DNA from: JAJEFO01 sp965221845
GTDB taxonomy: Bacteria > Pseudomonadota > Alphaproteobacteria > Rhodobacterales > Rhodobacteraceae
Assembly: GCA_965221845.1 (NCBI GenBank)
Contig: OZ244919.1
Coordinates: 1,922,001 to 1,986,000, forward strand
DNA length: 64,000 nt
Direction: 5' to 3'
Of this stretch, positions 1-9,341 are shown one piece after another. How positions within the stretch are numbered: position 1 is the stretch's first letter; each line of letters opens with the position of its first letter. Under the pieces are notes generated by a model. It worked only from the letters and a program-made list of their open reading frames with translations, had not been told where the DNA came from and searched no databases. Both the position numbers and the translations under genes were made by a program.

Positions 1-1
1 C

Positions 2-85
2 CGCCATCTCGCGGACGGCAGCGGCTACACCGAGGCGGCAAACGCGGTCCTTCGTGACGCGGCGGGCCTCGTCCTCGGCGGGTGA
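2..85 (+). CDS. C-terminal end of an unidentified protein (partial)
   Basis: An open frame enters from the left edge and stops at TGA 83-85. The last 27 residues contain a GYTEAANAVLRDAAG stretch and end in LVLGG, an amphipathic composition typical of a helical protein C-terminus. Too little is present to name a family. It could be chance coding, since GC-rich DNA carries long open frames on every strand. Confidence 0.35.
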   Translation, partial: RHLADGSGYTEAANAVLRDAAGLVLGG

Positions 86-277
86 TCGCATCACCAGGAC
101 ACGACCCTGTGCAAACATCGCAAGGGCGGCGAAGGCAATGCGGCCCGGGTGCCCGGACCGCGTCCGGGCGCGACTGCGGCCCGGTTCGGCTCCCGGACGA
201 CATTTTCCGGCCATCAGTGCGTGACATGAATCGCATTTCGTGCTCGACTGGCGTCATCCCGAGACGAGGAGAGGCAA

Positions 278-448
278 ATGAGCTTGAGTTCGCATCTTCA
301 GGAACTCCGCAAAAGGCATCAGGATCTTTCAACCGCGGTCGAGACGGCACAGCGCAGCCCTGCATGCGACGACCTGGCGATCACGGCACTCAAGAAGCAG
401 AAGCTCAAGATCAAGGAGGAGATCGAGCGGCTCAGTCACCAGGCGTAG
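278..448 (+). CDS. DUF465 / YdcH-like small coiled-coil protein
   Basis: This 56-residue protein starts MSLSSHLQELRKRHQDL and continues with a Lys/Glu-rich helix (LKKQKLKIKEEIERLSH). That is the usual size and pattern of the DUF465 (YdcH) family, which is widespread in alphaproteobacteria and has no firm function. A GAGGAGAGG ribosome-binding site lies four bases before the ATG, which supports the start. It stands alone, upstream of and convergent with phaB. The family assignment is fairly safe; the role is unknown. Confidence 0.85.
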   Translation: MSLSSHLQELRKRHQDLSTAVETAQRSPACDDLAITALKKQKLKIKEEIERLSHQA

Positions 449-810
449 ACGACGCGCCTCGCGGCAGGAAGCGGCCGGCAAGAGGCTGGCACGTTGACCT
501 CCCGCATGAACGCGACAGCGCCGTGCACGGATTCCACGGCCTCCGCGGGCTTGCCGCGACCATCGCCGGGGAGCGGCTCGAAGATCCCCCGAAGGCCGGC
601 GACCTGCCGTCGGTCCATGCGAGGATCCGGGAAGACGGACGCCCCTGAGGTCGCCGATTTCCGGTCCATGAGCGATGACCGCATTTGCCTGACGACGGCA
701 CGCGAACCGCAGGCCTCCTGACGAGGGCTGCGCGGGAATCCGCATGACCGGGCGGCGGGCCAGGCCATGTCAACGGCTTTCCGGCTGCCCCCGGCGGGCT
801 TCAGCCCGCC
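449..810. other. Intergenic stretch between DUF465 gene and phaB
   Basis: I see no convincing gene here. Open frames on both strands lack a ribosome-binding site and family motifs. The right end holds the hairpin listed separately. Confidence 0.5.
793..810 (-). terminator. Hairpin after phaB
   Basis: GGCGGGC-TTCA-GCCCGCC is a perfect 7-bp stem with a 4-base loop, starting one base past the phaB stop codon. It lacks a clear T-tract on the minus strand, so it may be a weak terminator or an mRNA 3'-end stabiliser. Confidence 0.5.
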
Positions 811-1533
811 TTACACGAAGAACTGCGCGCCGTTCGCGGAAATGGTCGAGCCGTTGATGAAGCCGGACCCCTCCGACGCCAGGAACGTCACGCAACGCGC
901 GATCTCGTCCGGCTCGCCGAGGCGTCCGGCGGGAATCCCCGAGATGATCCTCTCGCGAACGCCTTCGTCGATCGCCATCACCATCTCGGTCGCGATGTAG
1001 CCGGGGCAGACGGCATTCGCGGTGATCCCCGCGCGCGCGCCTTCCTGTGCCAGGGACTTGACAATGCCGAGATCGCCCGCCTTGGTCGCGGCATAGTTCA
1101 CCTGCCCGAACTGCCCCTTCTGCCCGTTGATCGAGCTGATGACGATCACGCGGCCGAACTTCCGCGCCCGCATGCCGGGCCAGACGGGATGCACCGTGTT
1201 GAACACTCCGGTCAGGTTGGTGGCCACGACCTCGTTCCATTGCGCGGGCGTCATTCTGTGGAAAGGCGCGTCCCGGGTGATGCCGGCGTTGGCCACGACC
1301 GTGTCGATCGGCCCGATGTCGCTTTCCACGCCCGCGATTCCGGCAACGGACGACTCGTAGTCCGCAACGTTCCACTTATACGTCCTGATGCCGGTCTCGG
1401 ACGTGAACGCCGCGGCCTTCTCGTCGTTGCCGGCGTAGGTTGCCGCAACCTCGTACCCATCCGCCTTCAACGCTTTCGAAATCGCTTCGCCGATTCCCCG
1501 GCTCCCGCCGGTAACAAGTGCTGCGCGTGCCAT
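811..1533 (-). CDS. phaB: Acetoacetyl-CoA reductase PhaB
   Basis: A 240-residue short-chain dehydrogenase that reduces acetoacetyl-CoA to (R)-3-hydroxybutyryl-CoA with NADPH for polyhydroxybutyrate synthesis in the cytoplasm. The N-terminal cofactor motif TGGSRGIG is at about residues 8-15 and NAG follows near residue 85. The catalytic set is visible as SSINGQKGQFGQVNYAATKAG (Ser, Tyr, Lys). The PhaB-type GGSTISANGAQ-like C-terminus is present (here NGSTISANGAQFFV). I chose the ATG at 1533 because GGAGGTGGAG immediately precedes it. An upstream ATG would add ten unrelated residues. It lies about 100 bases behind phaA on the same strand, the usual phaAB order. Confidence 0.92.
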   Translation of the reverse strand: MARAALVTGGSRGIGEAISKALKADGYEVAATYAGNDEKAAAFTSETGIRTYKWNVADYESSVAGIAGVESDIGPIDTVVANAGITRDAPFHRMTPAQWNEVVATNLTGVFNTVHPVWPGMRARKFGRVIVISSINGQKGQFGQVNYAATKAGDLGIVKSLAQEGARAGITANAVCPGYIATEMVMAIDEGVRERIISGIPAGRLGEPDEIARCVTFLASEGSGFINGSTISANGAQFFV

Positions 1534-1634
1534 CTCCACCTCCAACATGTCTTGCAATGCCATGGCGCATTCCGGCGCCTTGCAGTCAGAACCCAGGACG
1601 TTCCGCGGCCGCTGGCCGGCCCCGGGTCACGCCC

Positions 1635-2810
1635 TCACGGCCGCTCCACGCACAGCGCGACACCCATTCCGCCGCCGATGCACAGCGTCGCGAGCCCCTT
1701 TCGCGCGCCCCGGCGCTTCATCTCGAAGAGAAGCGTGTTCAGGACCCGTGCGCCTGAAGCGCCGATCGGATGGCCAATGGCGATCGCGCCGCCATTGACG
1801 TTCACGATCCCGGGATCCCAGCCCATGTCCTTGTTGACGGCGCATGCCTGCGCGGCGAAGGCCTCGTTCGCCTCGATCAGCTCCAGGTCGCCAACCTTCC
1901 AGCCGGCCTTCTCGAGGGCCTTGCGGCTTGCATGGATCGGCCCGACGCCCATGATCGCGGGATCGAGGCCGGCCGTTGCGTAGGACACGATGCGGGCCAG
2001 CGGCTCGACGCCGCGCCTTTCGGCCTCGTCGGCGCCCATGAGAAGGACGCCGGCGGCGCCGTCATTGATGCCCGACGCGTTGCCGGCCGTCACCGACCCT
2101 TCCTTGCTGAATGCCGGCCTGAGCTTCTGCATGCTCTCCATCGTCGTGCCGTGACGGACATATTCGTCCTTGTCGACCACGATGTCCCCCTTCCGGGTGC
2201 TGACCGTGAACGGGACGATTTCGTCGTCAAACCTGCCCGCCTTCTGCGCCGCTTCGGCCTTGTTCTGGCTTGCAACCGCGAATTCGTCCTGCTGCTCCCG
2301 GCTGATCTGCCACCTTTCCGCGACGTTCTCGGCTGTCTGTCCCATGTGGTAGCCTTGAAACGCGTCGAGGAGTCCGTCGCTCAGCATCGTGTCGACAAGC
2401 TTCAGGTCGCCCATTTTCCGGCCCGCACGAATGGACTGCGCATGAGGGCTGATCGACATGTTCTCCTGCCCGCCCGCGGCCACGATCGCGGCATCGCCAA
2501 GCCGGATGTGCTGCGCACCGATGGCCACGGCGCGCAGGCCGGATCCGCAGAGCTGGTTGATGCCCCATGCCGCGCTCTCGACCGGAAGCCCGGCATTCAC
2601 ATGCGCCTGCCGGGCCGGGTTCTGGCCCTGCCCCGCGTTCAGCACCTGGCCCAGGATGGTCTCGGACACTTCGCCCTTCTCGATCGCGGCACGCGACACG
2701 AGCGCTTCAAGAACTGCGGCTCCCAGGTCATGGGCCGGCGTGTCGGCGAAACTGCCGTTGAAGCTCCCGACCGGGGTGCGGGCCGCAGATGCGATGACGA
2801 CACTGGTCAT
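1635..2810 (-). CDS. phaA: Acetyl-CoA acetyltransferase (beta-ketothiolase) PhaA
   Basis: A 391-residue thiolase that condenses two acetyl-CoA to acetoacetyl-CoA, the first step of PHB synthesis and of the ethylmalonyl-CoA pathway. The acyl-accepting Cys is in NQLCGSGLRA (about residue 88), the His in AIGHPIGASGARV and the second Cys in LCIGGGMG near the end. Length matches the family (391-393). AGGAGG stands nine bases before the ATG at 2810; the longer open frame upstream has no such site. It is followed by phaB and preceded by soeC on the same strand, with a 111-base gap that may hold its own promoter. Confidence 0.94.
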   Translation of the reverse strand: MTSVVIASAARTPVGSFNGSFADTPAHDLGAAVLEALVSRAAIEKGEVSETILGQVLNAGQGQNPARQAHVNAGLPVESAAWGINQLCGSGLRAVAIGAQHIRLGDAAIVAAGGQENMSISPHAQSIRAGRKMGDLKLVDTMLSDGLLDAFQGYHMGQTAENVAERWQISREQQDEFAVASQNKAEAAQKAGRFDDEIVPFTVSTRKGDIVVDKDEYVRHGTTMESMQKLRPAFSKEGSVTAGNASGINDGAAGVLLMGADEAERRGVEPLARIVSYATAGLDPAIMGVGPIHASRKALEKAGWKVGDLELIEANEAFAAQACAVNKDMGWDPGIVNVNGGAIAIGHPIGASGARVLNTLLFEMKRRGARKGLATLCIGGGMGVALCVERP

Positions 2811-2921
2811 TCGTGAATTCCTCCTGAGCTTGCCTGCGAGCGGCTGCTTCACCCGCGGTTTCGCGCGCACGTCGTGCAGGTGCAGATATGCAGGTGCAGA
2901 AAAGATTCAACCTGCGAATCG

Positions 2922-3818
2922 TCATGCCCTGCGCCTGCCCGCCGTTTCCCAGCGGCCGTAGTAGTGGCTGACCACGTGACGCGCCTCCGCAAAGAACAGC
3001 CATCTCTGGATCAAGGCGCCCAGAAAATGGCTCGCAGCCGCGGATGCCGCAAGAAGGTGCGTGAAAGGCAGGAGCAGCAGGGCGGCCGGAACGGCCGCAA
3101 AGAGCAGCACCGACACGACCTTCAGGACCGTCGCGTGCTTGCGCCCGACGCGGAACACCATTTCCCGGGTAAGGTAGCTCTCTCCCGTATGGGGCGGCTC
3201 GAGCGAACGAACCCTTCCGGCATGGCCAAGGCCCGTCGCCGTGCCCAGGCCGGTCTCTGCGGCATTCTCACGCCGTTCCTGACCGATCCAGGCGAGGGCC
3301 TGGACAACGGCCAGCAGTGGCAAGGCCCATTGCGCCACGGACACGCGACCCGTCATGAGGGCCCCTCCCGCAAACGCGAATCCGAGGAACAGCGCCGGCG
3401 TCGACCAATGGTTCCAGCGGGGCACCGTCCGCATCTGGAGGTAGATCATGGACGTCGCGAAGACGGCTGCGAGGGAAAGAGCGCCGCCAACGGCCCCCGG
3501 CACGCGCCATGCCTGGTCCAGGAACACCAGTCCCGCTCCATGAGCGGCCATCGCGGCCAGGGCGAACAGCGACAGCCATGCCTCGCGGCTCAGCCATGAT
3601 GACCGCCATTGCGTGAACGCCTTGAGCGCACGTTCAGGATGGCCCAGGTGAAACGCCGACGCAACAAGGCCGCCGACAGCGAGAGAGAAGGCGACGGCAA
3701 GGAACGCAAGCGCGGACATGCCCGTCGGCGGCCTGGCGTCCAGGCCGAGGAACGCCAGCATGCCGAAGCCAAGCCCGGAGAGCGTCGTGAACAGGACGAT
3801 GGACGGCGCGGGATGCAT
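2922..3818 (-). CDS. soeC: SoeC-like membrane anchor of the molybdoenzyme (DmsC/NrfD-type)
   Basis: A 298-residue integral membrane protein with about eight hydrophobic helices (for example IVLFTTLSGLGFGMLAFLGL at the N-terminus). It resembles DMSO-reductase anchor subunits (DmsC family). It would hold the SoeAB catalytic pair on the cytoplasmic side and exchange electrons with quinone. The ATG overlaps the soeB stop as ATGA (3818), so translation is probably coupled. It is the last gene of the soe group. Sulfite specificity rests on similarity of the whole operon to SoeABC of roseobacters and purple sulfur bacteria, not on a visible active-site residue. Confidence 0.8.
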   Translation of the reverse strand: MHPAPSIVLFTTLSGLGFGMLAFLGLDARPPTGMSALAFLAVAFSLAVGGLVASAFHLGHPERALKAFTQWRSSWLSREAWLSLFALAAMAAHGAGLVFLDQAWRVPGAVGGALSLAAVFATSMIYLQMRTVPRWNHWSTPALFLGFAFAGGALMTGRVSVAQWALPLLAVVQALAWIGQERRENAAETGLGTATGLGHAGRVRSLEPPHTGESYLTREMVFRVGRKHATVLKVVSVLLFAAVPAALLLLPFTHLLAASAAASHFLGALIQRWLFFAEARHVVSHYYGRWETAGRRRA

Positions 3819-4567
3819 CAGGACAGCTTCGACAGCGCGCGGTCCAGCCAGCCGGCAAACCCCTCGGAGTCCTCCGCAACCGGATCGAGGAACGGCGCCA
3901 GAACGTCCAGTTCGGGCAGCGCGTCCCTGGGACGGGGCGGCAGGTAGCGGTTGACGGGCGCCGTTCCCTGCTCGGGCATGAGCTCGATTCCTCCGCGTTC
4001 GGAGACAAGTGCGGAAACGGCGCTCCCGGGATCCGAAAGGTCCCCGAAATGCCGCGCGCCTGCCGGGCATGTGCGGACGCAGGCCGGCTGGCGGTCCTCC
4101 TCGGGCAGGTTCTCGTTGTAGATGCGGTCCACGCAAAGAGTGCACTTCTTCATGACCTGCTCCTCCGGATCCATTTCCCGGGCTCCGTAAGGGCAGGCCC
4201 ATGCGCAAAGGCCGCAGCCGATGCAGTCGCTCTCGTTGACAAGCACGATCCCGTCCTCGGCGCGCTTGTAGCTCGCGCCGGTCGGGCAGACGGTCACGCA
4301 GGGCGCGTCGGCGCAGTGAAGGCAGCTCTTGGGAAAGTGGACCACCTGCGCCGGACCCGACCCCGGCTGGATCTCGTAGGAATGGACACGGTTGAGAAAG
4401 CTGCCCACGGGCTTCGGGCCATAGGCGTCGGCATCCGCGAGCGGGGCGCCGTAGTTCTCGGTGTTCCATCCCTTGCAGGCCGTGACGCAGGCATGGCACC
4501 CGACACAGGTGTCCAGGTCGATGACGAGCCCAAGCGACCTCTCGGTATGGCCGGGCAGCGACGTCAC
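3818..4567 (-). CDS. soeB: SoeB-like four-cluster iron-sulfur subunit
   Basis: A 249-residue ferredoxin-like electron-transfer subunit. Cys groups appear in order: CVGCHACVTACK, CLHCADAPCVTVCP, CIGCGLCAWACP, KKCTLC and CVRTCP, enough for four [4Fe-4S] clusters. It carries electrons between SoeA and SoeC. I chose GTG at 4567 because the family begins shortly before LGLVIDLDTCVGC and no ATG fits. That GTG overlaps the stop of a 35-codon ORF as GTGA. The open frame continues upstream of 4567 but reads as low-complexity shadow of soeA. Confidence 0.86.
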   Translation of the reverse strand: MTSLPGHTERSLGLVIDLDTCVGCHACVTACKGWNTENYGAPLADADAYGPKPVGSFLNRVHSYEIQPGSGPAQVVHFPKSCLHCADAPCVTVCPTGASYKRAEDGIVLVNESDCIGCGLCAWACPYGAREMDPEEQVMKKCTLCVDRIYNENLPEEDRQPACVRTCPAGARHFGDLSDPGSAVSALVSERGGIELMPEQGTAPVNRYLPPRPRDALPELDVLAPFLDPVAEDSEGFAGWLDRALSKLS

Positions 4568-4671
4568 GGGCCGCCCATGCAAGAGATGCAGTCCGGCGCG
4601 GCGCAAGCATCCGCGGCCAGGCGGGGCTGCGGCGGCCTTCCGCTGCGAGGCGCGGCAGGCGCCCGGCTCAT
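4564..4671 (-). CDS. Small Cys-containing ORF between soeA and soeB
   Basis: A 35-codon ORF exactly fills the gap between soeA and soeB. Its ATG overlaps the soeA stop (ATGA at 4668-4671) and its TGA overlaps the soeB GTG (GTGA at 4564-4567). The product is Pro/Arg-rich at first and ends with ACAAPDCISCMGGP, a C-x4-C-x2-C pattern. The double overlap is what translational coupling looks like. No family is recognised. It might be a small accessory peptide of the complex, or only a coupling leader. Confidence 0.5.
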   Translation of the reverse strand: MSRAPAAPRSGRPPQPRLAADACAAPDCISCMGGP

Positions 4672-7475
4672 GCGCCGGTTCTCCTTGCGACGAGTTCGGG
4701 GGCCTTCCCGACCGGGCTGCCCTGGGCCGGATGGCTCGGCTGCGATTCCCCGGGCGCCGCGACCTTTTCGATCCTGACCCGCAGGTCGAACCAGGCCGCC
4801 TGGCCGGTGACGGGATCCGAATTGGACCAGCGCAGCCCGTCGCCCCTTGGCGGCAGCAGTTCATGGACGAGGTGGTTGAGCAGGAACCCTTCCGTGGCCT
4901 CCGGCGCACTCTCATGCAACGACCAGGCGCCCTTCCGCTTTCCGATCGCGTTCCAGGTCCAGACCGTGCTCTCGTTCAAGGCCGCCATGTGCGCGACGGG
5001 CACGACGATCTCCCCGTGCGGCGAGCTGACACGCGCCCAGTCGCCGTCCCGAAACCCCTTGGACTCCCAGATCCTCGTCGGCACGTAAAGCGGGTTGCGG
5101 CCGTGAATCTGTCTCAGCCACGCGTTCTGGGAACCCCAAGAATGGTACATGGCCATCGGACGCTGCGTGACGGCGTGGAGGTCGTAGCCGCTCACGCCGG
5201 ACGAATGCGGCGGATACCATACGGGAAGGGGATCCATCACCTCGGCGTAGAGGGCCTTCAGGCGCTCCGGCGGAGACAGGCGATGACGGCCCTCGGCGGC
5301 CAGCTGGAAACGGCGCAGCGGCTCGCACCAGAGGCTGAAGACATAGGGGCGGACCCTGTCGGCGAGGCCCAGGGAGACCGCCCACTCCTGATAGTCCATG
5401 TTCCAAGGCTTGTAGAATGCGGCCCGCTCGGGAACATCCGTGGTCCAGAATCCGCCGTTCTCGACGTATTTCGAGATCTGGCGCGGATTCGGGGCGCCGC
5501 GCCCGTGTTCGTCGCCCTTGCCGCGCCAGCCGGCAAGCGGGCCGACCCCGGGCGTCCTTTCGTGGTTCTGGATGTAGTCGGCGTAGTCGCTGTACCTTGG
5601 CGATCCGTCAGCATTCACGAAACCGGGCAGGCCCAGACGCGCGCCGAGGTCGCAGAGCACCGACTGGAAGCCGCGCACGTCGCGATCCGGCTCGACCACC
5701 GGCCAGCGGATGGCGTCGGCGGCCGCCCCGGCCTCGGAGATCGGGCGATCGAGAAGGGAGATGCAGTCATGCCGCTCAAGATACGTGGTGTCGGGCAGGA
5801 TCAGGTCCGCAAAGGCCACCATCTCGGACGAGTAGGCATCCGAATAGATTATCCGGGGAATCACGTATTCGCCGCTGCCATCCCTGTCCGTCAGCATCTG
5901 CATGACGCCTGACGTGTTCATCGACGAGTTCCATGCCATGTTCGCCATGTAGAGCAGCATGGTGTCGATCCTGTAGGGACTGCCGGCATGCGCGTTCGAG
6001 ATCAGCATGTGCATGAGGCCATGGACGCTCATCGGATTCTCCCAGGAGAACGCCTTGTCGACGCGCTTGGGATTTCCGTCTTCGTCGACCAGCAGGTCGT
6101 CGGGCCCATGCACGAAGCCGAGCGGCGGGCCGTCGAGCGCCTGGCCCGGCGTCACGCCTGCATGGGGCTTCGGGTGAAGCGCCGCAGGCTTGGGATAGGG
6201 CGGCTTGAACCGGAAGCCGCCGGGCACCTCGACGCTTCCGAGAATGATCTGCAGAAGGTGCAGCGCCCGGCAGGTCTGGAAGCCGTTTGCGTGCGCGCTG
6301 ATCCCGCGCATGGCATGGAAGCTGACCGGACGGCCTGTCATCCGTGAATGGACCTCGCCCCGGAAGTCGGTCCACTCCCGCTCGAGCTCGATGGCTTCGT
6401 CAAAGGCGACGCGGGCAAGTTCGGCCGCCACGGCGCGGATGCGGCCGGCCTCGATCCCGACCCGCGACGCCACGGCTTCCGGCGCGAACTCGTCGCTCAG
6501 GTACTTGTCGGCGATGTGCCGCAGCACGGTGCGGTGCGAGACTCCCCCGGAGCGGTGGACCGCCGAGAGATCGGGCCGGGTCCCGGGCGCGTCGAAGGCC
6601 GTGACCGTCCCGGTCCGGCGGTCGATCACGAGCTTCTTCCCGGACTCGTCGGCCAGAAGCAGCCCGGACTCGTCGGACGTCCTGTCGCCGTTGACGAGGC
6701 AAGGCGCGTCCGTGAAGCGCGCGAGGTATTCAAGATCGATCCGGCCGGCCTTCATCAGGCAGTGGACCAGCGACAGCACGAACAGCCCGTCCGTGCCCGG
6801 CGTTATGCCCAGCCATTCGTCGGCGACCGCATTGTACCCGGTACGCACCGGATTGACACCGATGATCCGCGCGCCCCGCGCCTTCAGCCTGCCGATGCCC
6901 ATCTTGATGGGGTTGGAATCGTGATCCTCGGCAACGCCGAAGATCATCAGGAGCTTCGTGCGGTCCCAGTCAGGCTGGCCGAATTCCCAGAAGGACCCGC
7001 CCATCGTGTAGATTCCGGCCGCCGCCATGCTGACGGAGCAGAAGCCGCCGTGAGCGGCGTAGTTCGGGGTCCCGAACGCCTGCGCCCAATGGGACGTGAA
7101 GCTTTGCGACTGGTCCCGGCCGGTGAAGAACGCGAACCGCGACTGGTCGGTCTCGCGCAGGGGCTTGAGCCACGACACGGCGGTTTCGAGGGCCTCGTCC
7201 CAGGTGATCTCCTCGAACCGGCCCGAGCCTCTCGGCCCGGCACGCTTCATCGGCGCGCGCAGCCGGGCGGGCGAGAGATGCTGCATGATGCCCGAGGAGC
7301 CCTTTGCGCAGAGGACTCCCCTGTTGACGGGATGATCCGCGTTTCCCTCGATATAGGCGACCTGGCCGCCTTTCATGTGAACGTCTATGCCGCAGCGGCA
7401 GGCGCACATGTAGCACGTGGTCTTGCGGATCTCGTCGGACACCCTCGGCGAAGTATCGACTTCCGGCGCGTTCAT
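4668..7475 (-). CDS. soeA: SoeA-like molybdopterin oxidoreductase, probable sulfite dehydrogenase catalytic subunit
   Basis: A 935-residue DMSO-reductase-superfamily enzyme with a bis-MGD cofactor. The N-terminal [4Fe-4S] ligands are in CYMCACRCGID, with a later Cys in GVLCAKGSSG. Motifs typical of this subgroup follow, such as FFTGRDQSQSFTSHWAQ and AHGGFCSVSMAAAG. There is no twin-arginine signal, so it acts on the cytoplasmic face, as SoeABC does. SoeABC oxidises sulfite to sulfate and passes electrons to quinone. The ATG at 7475 was chosen because homologous proteins start shortly before the Cys motif; the upstream 39 codons look non-coding. It heads the soeA-(small ORF)-soeB-soeC group and is divergent from the TPP enzyme. 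Another oxyanion substrate cannot be excluded. Confidence 0.85.
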   Translation of the reverse strand: MNAPEVDTSPRVSDEIRKTTCYMCACRCGIDVHMKGGQVAYIEGNADHPVNRGVLCAKGSSGIMQHLSPARLRAPMKRAGPRGSGRFEEITWDEALETAVSWLKPLRETDQSRFAFFTGRDQSQSFTSHWAQAFGTPNYAAHGGFCSVSMAAAGIYTMGGSFWEFGQPDWDRTKLLMIFGVAEDHDSNPIKMGIGRLKARGARIIGVNPVRTGYNAVADEWLGITPGTDGLFVLSLVHCLMKAGRIDLEYLARFTDAPCLVNGDRTSDESGLLLADESGKKLVIDRRTGTVTAFDAPGTRPDLSAVHRSGGVSHRTVLRHIADKYLSDEFAPEAVASRVGIEAGRIRAVAAELARVAFDEAIELEREWTDFRGEVHSRMTGRPVSFHAMRGISAHANGFQTCRALHLLQIILGSVEVPGGFRFKPPYPKPAALHPKPHAGVTPGQALDGPPLGFVHGPDDLLVDEDGNPKRVDKAFSWENPMSVHGLMHMLISNAHAGSPYRIDTMLLYMANMAWNSSMNTSGVMQMLTDRDGSGEYVIPRIIYSDAYSSEMVAFADLILPDTTYLERHDCISLLDRPISEAGAAADAIRWPVVEPDRDVRGFQSVLCDLGARLGLPGFVNADGSPRYSDYADYIQNHERTPGVGPLAGWRGKGDEHGRGAPNPRQISKYVENGGFWTTDVPERAAFYKPWNMDYQEWAVSLGLADRVRPYVFSLWCEPLRRFQLAAEGRHRLSPPERLKALYAEVMDPLPVWYPPHSSGVSGYDLHAVTQRPMAMYHSWGSQNAWLRQIHGRNPLYVPTRIWESKGFRDGDWARVSSPHGEIVVPVAHMAALNESTVWTWNAIGKRKGAWSLHESAPEATEGFLLNHLVHELLPPRGDGLRWSNSDPVTGQAAWFDLRVRIEKVAAPGESQPSHPAQGSPVGKAPELVARRTGA

Positions 7476-7626
7476 TCCGTCTCGCAGCCCCTTCAGTCCT
7501 GCCAGGCGTTGCCAGGAGCCAGACGGCGCAGGGACCTGATCATTGCTTTCCCGGCCCCGGCCACTGCTTGCCATTTGTCCGCGGCGCTGCAAGAGTTGCG
7601 CCAGAAAGCGGGGGATCGCAATCGAA

Positions 7627-9330
7627 ATGCGTCACGCCGGACGTCTTCTCGTCGAATGCCTCGAAGCGCTTGGCGTGACGCACGTGTTCGGGGTGCCCGG
7701 CGAGTCGTACCTTTCCGTGCTTGACGGGCTGTTCCAGTCGCCGGTCACGTTCGTGAACTCGCGCCATGAAGGCGGTGCGGGCTTCATGGCGGCCGCCTAC
7801 GGAAAGCTGACAGGCCGGCCCGGGATCTGCCTCGTCACAAGGGGACCGGGCGCCACGAACGCCTCGATCGGCGTTCACAGCGCGATGCAGGACAGCTCGC
7901 CAATGATCCTCTTTGTCGGGCAGATCGAGACCACGGCCCGCGACCGCGAAGCGTTCCAGGAGATCGACTGCCGCGCCCTCTTCGGGAACCTGGCAAAATG
8001 GGCGACCGAGATCGAGCATGCCGAGCGCATTCCGGAAGTCCTCTCGCGCGCGTGGTCCACGGCACTCTCGGCCCGGCCCGGCCCGGTCGTCGTGGGGCTG
8101 CCCGAGAACGTCCTTGCCGCCGAAACCGACATCGCCCCGATCGCACGGGCTCCCGCCCTGCCTGCGCCATCGCCGTCCGGCAGCACCGTTGGCGAGATCA
8201 GGACAGCCCTCGGGAGAGCCGCGCGGCCGGTCCTCCTCGTCGGCGGCGGCGGCTGGACGCCGTCCGGAAAGGACGCCCTCGAGCGCTTTGCCGAGGGCGC
8301 GGGCATCCCGGTGGTGGCGGCATTCAGGTACCAGGATCTCTACGACAACGCGCTTGACACGTATGCAGGCGAAGCCGGGGTCGGCATCCTGCCCGAGGTG
8401 CGCGAAACGCTTGCGAGCGCCGACCTCGTCCTCGCGCTGAACGTGCGCTTCGGAGAGATGACGACGGACAGCTACGCGCTGTTCGATCTCCCTGACATGC
8501 GCCAGACGTTGATCCATGCACATCCCTCCTCGGCAGAGATCGGGAAGATCTACCAGCCTGACATCGCGGTGCAGTCATGCCCGAACGCGCTCGCCCAGGC
8601 GCTTGCGGAAGACCCCGTCAGCGGAGACTGGCCCGACTGGCGCCGGGCCGCGCGCAAGAGGTACGAGGCGACGTTCGACCTGCCGGACATGCCCGGCCCG
8701 GTGAACATGGCCAAGGTGGTGCGACACTTGCAGGATCGGCTCGACGACGACGCGATTCTCGCCAATGGCGCGGGAAACTTCTCCATCTGGAACGGCAAGT
8801 ATTTCCGCTACGGCGCCGGCCAGCGCCTTCTGGCGCCGCAGTCCGGGGCGATGGGATACGGCCTGCCTGCCGCGATCATGGCCAGGATCGTCCACCCCGA
8901 CAGGCAGGTGGTCTGCCTTGCCGGCGACGGCGACTTCCAGATGAACTGCCCCGAACTCGGCACCGCGATGCAGATGGGCGCGGCGCCGGTGGTCCTGGTC
9001 CTGAACAACCGGAGCTACGGCACCATACGGATGCATCAGGAGCGGCGCTTTCCGTCACGCGTGTCGGGCACCGAACTCGCCAATCCGGATTTCGCATCCC
9101 TTGCGCAGGCTTACGGGATGCTCGGAGAGAAGGTCTTGAAGACGTCGGAATTCGCGCCGGCCTTCGAACGCGCACTCGCCAGTCCCACGGGGGCCTTGCT
9201 TGAAATCACGATCGCGGCCGAAGCGCTGACGCCGCGCCTCACGGTCGCCGACATTCACGGATCTCCGGCCCGGGGCACCGCGGCAGGCGCTGCCGCGACC
9301 GCCATGCGCGACGCCGGCCGAGCGCCCTGA
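7627..9330 (+). CDS. Thiamine-pyrophosphate enzyme, acetolactate-synthase-like
   Basis: A 567-residue protein with the three-domain layout of the acetolactate synthase/benzoylformate decarboxylase family. The N-terminal pyrimidine-binding domain has the catalytic Glu in NSRHEGGAGFMAAAYG. The C-terminal PP domain has the GDGDFQMN...LNNRSYG signature (GDG-x-NN). It lacks the regulatory-subunit context of IlvBI, so it is probably a paralogue with an unknown 2-oxoacid substrate. It is not Xsc: the N-terminal sequence differs. It is transcribed divergently from soeA across about 150 bases. Start chosen at MRHAGRLLVE; 28 codons upstream look unrelated. Confidence 0.85.
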   Translation: MRHAGRLLVECLEALGVTHVFGVPGESYLSVLDGLFQSPVTFVNSRHEGGAGFMAAAYGKLTGRPGICLVTRGPGATNASIGVHSAMQDSSPMILFVGQIETTARDREAFQEIDCRALFGNLAKWATEIEHAERIPEVLSRAWSTALSARPGPVVVGLPENVLAAETDIAPIARAPALPAPSPSGSTVGEIRTALGRAARPVLLVGGGGWTPSGKDALERFAEGAGIPVVAAFRYQDLYDNALDTYAGEAGVGILPEVRETLASADLVLALNVRFGEMTTDSYALFDLPDMRQTLIHAHPSSAEIGKIYQPDIAVQSCPNALAQALAEDPVSGDWPDWRRAARKRYEATFDLPDMPGPVNMAKVVRHLQDRLDDDAILANGAGNFSIWNGKYFRYGAGQRLLAPQSGAMGYGLPAAIMARIVHPDRQVVCLAGDGDFQMNCPELGTAMQMGAAPVVLVLNNRSYGTIRMHQERRFPSRVSGTELANPDFASLAQAYGMLGEKVLKTSEFAPAFERALASPTGALLEITIAAEALTPRLTVADIHGSPARGTAAGAAATAMRDAGRAP

Positions 9331-9341
9331 GACGCGACCTT

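Noticed and set aside
7543..9330. Sulfoacetaldehyde acetyltransferase (Xsc) next to soeA
   Set aside because: The N-terminal sequence is of the acetolactate-synthase type, not the characteristic Xsc beginning.
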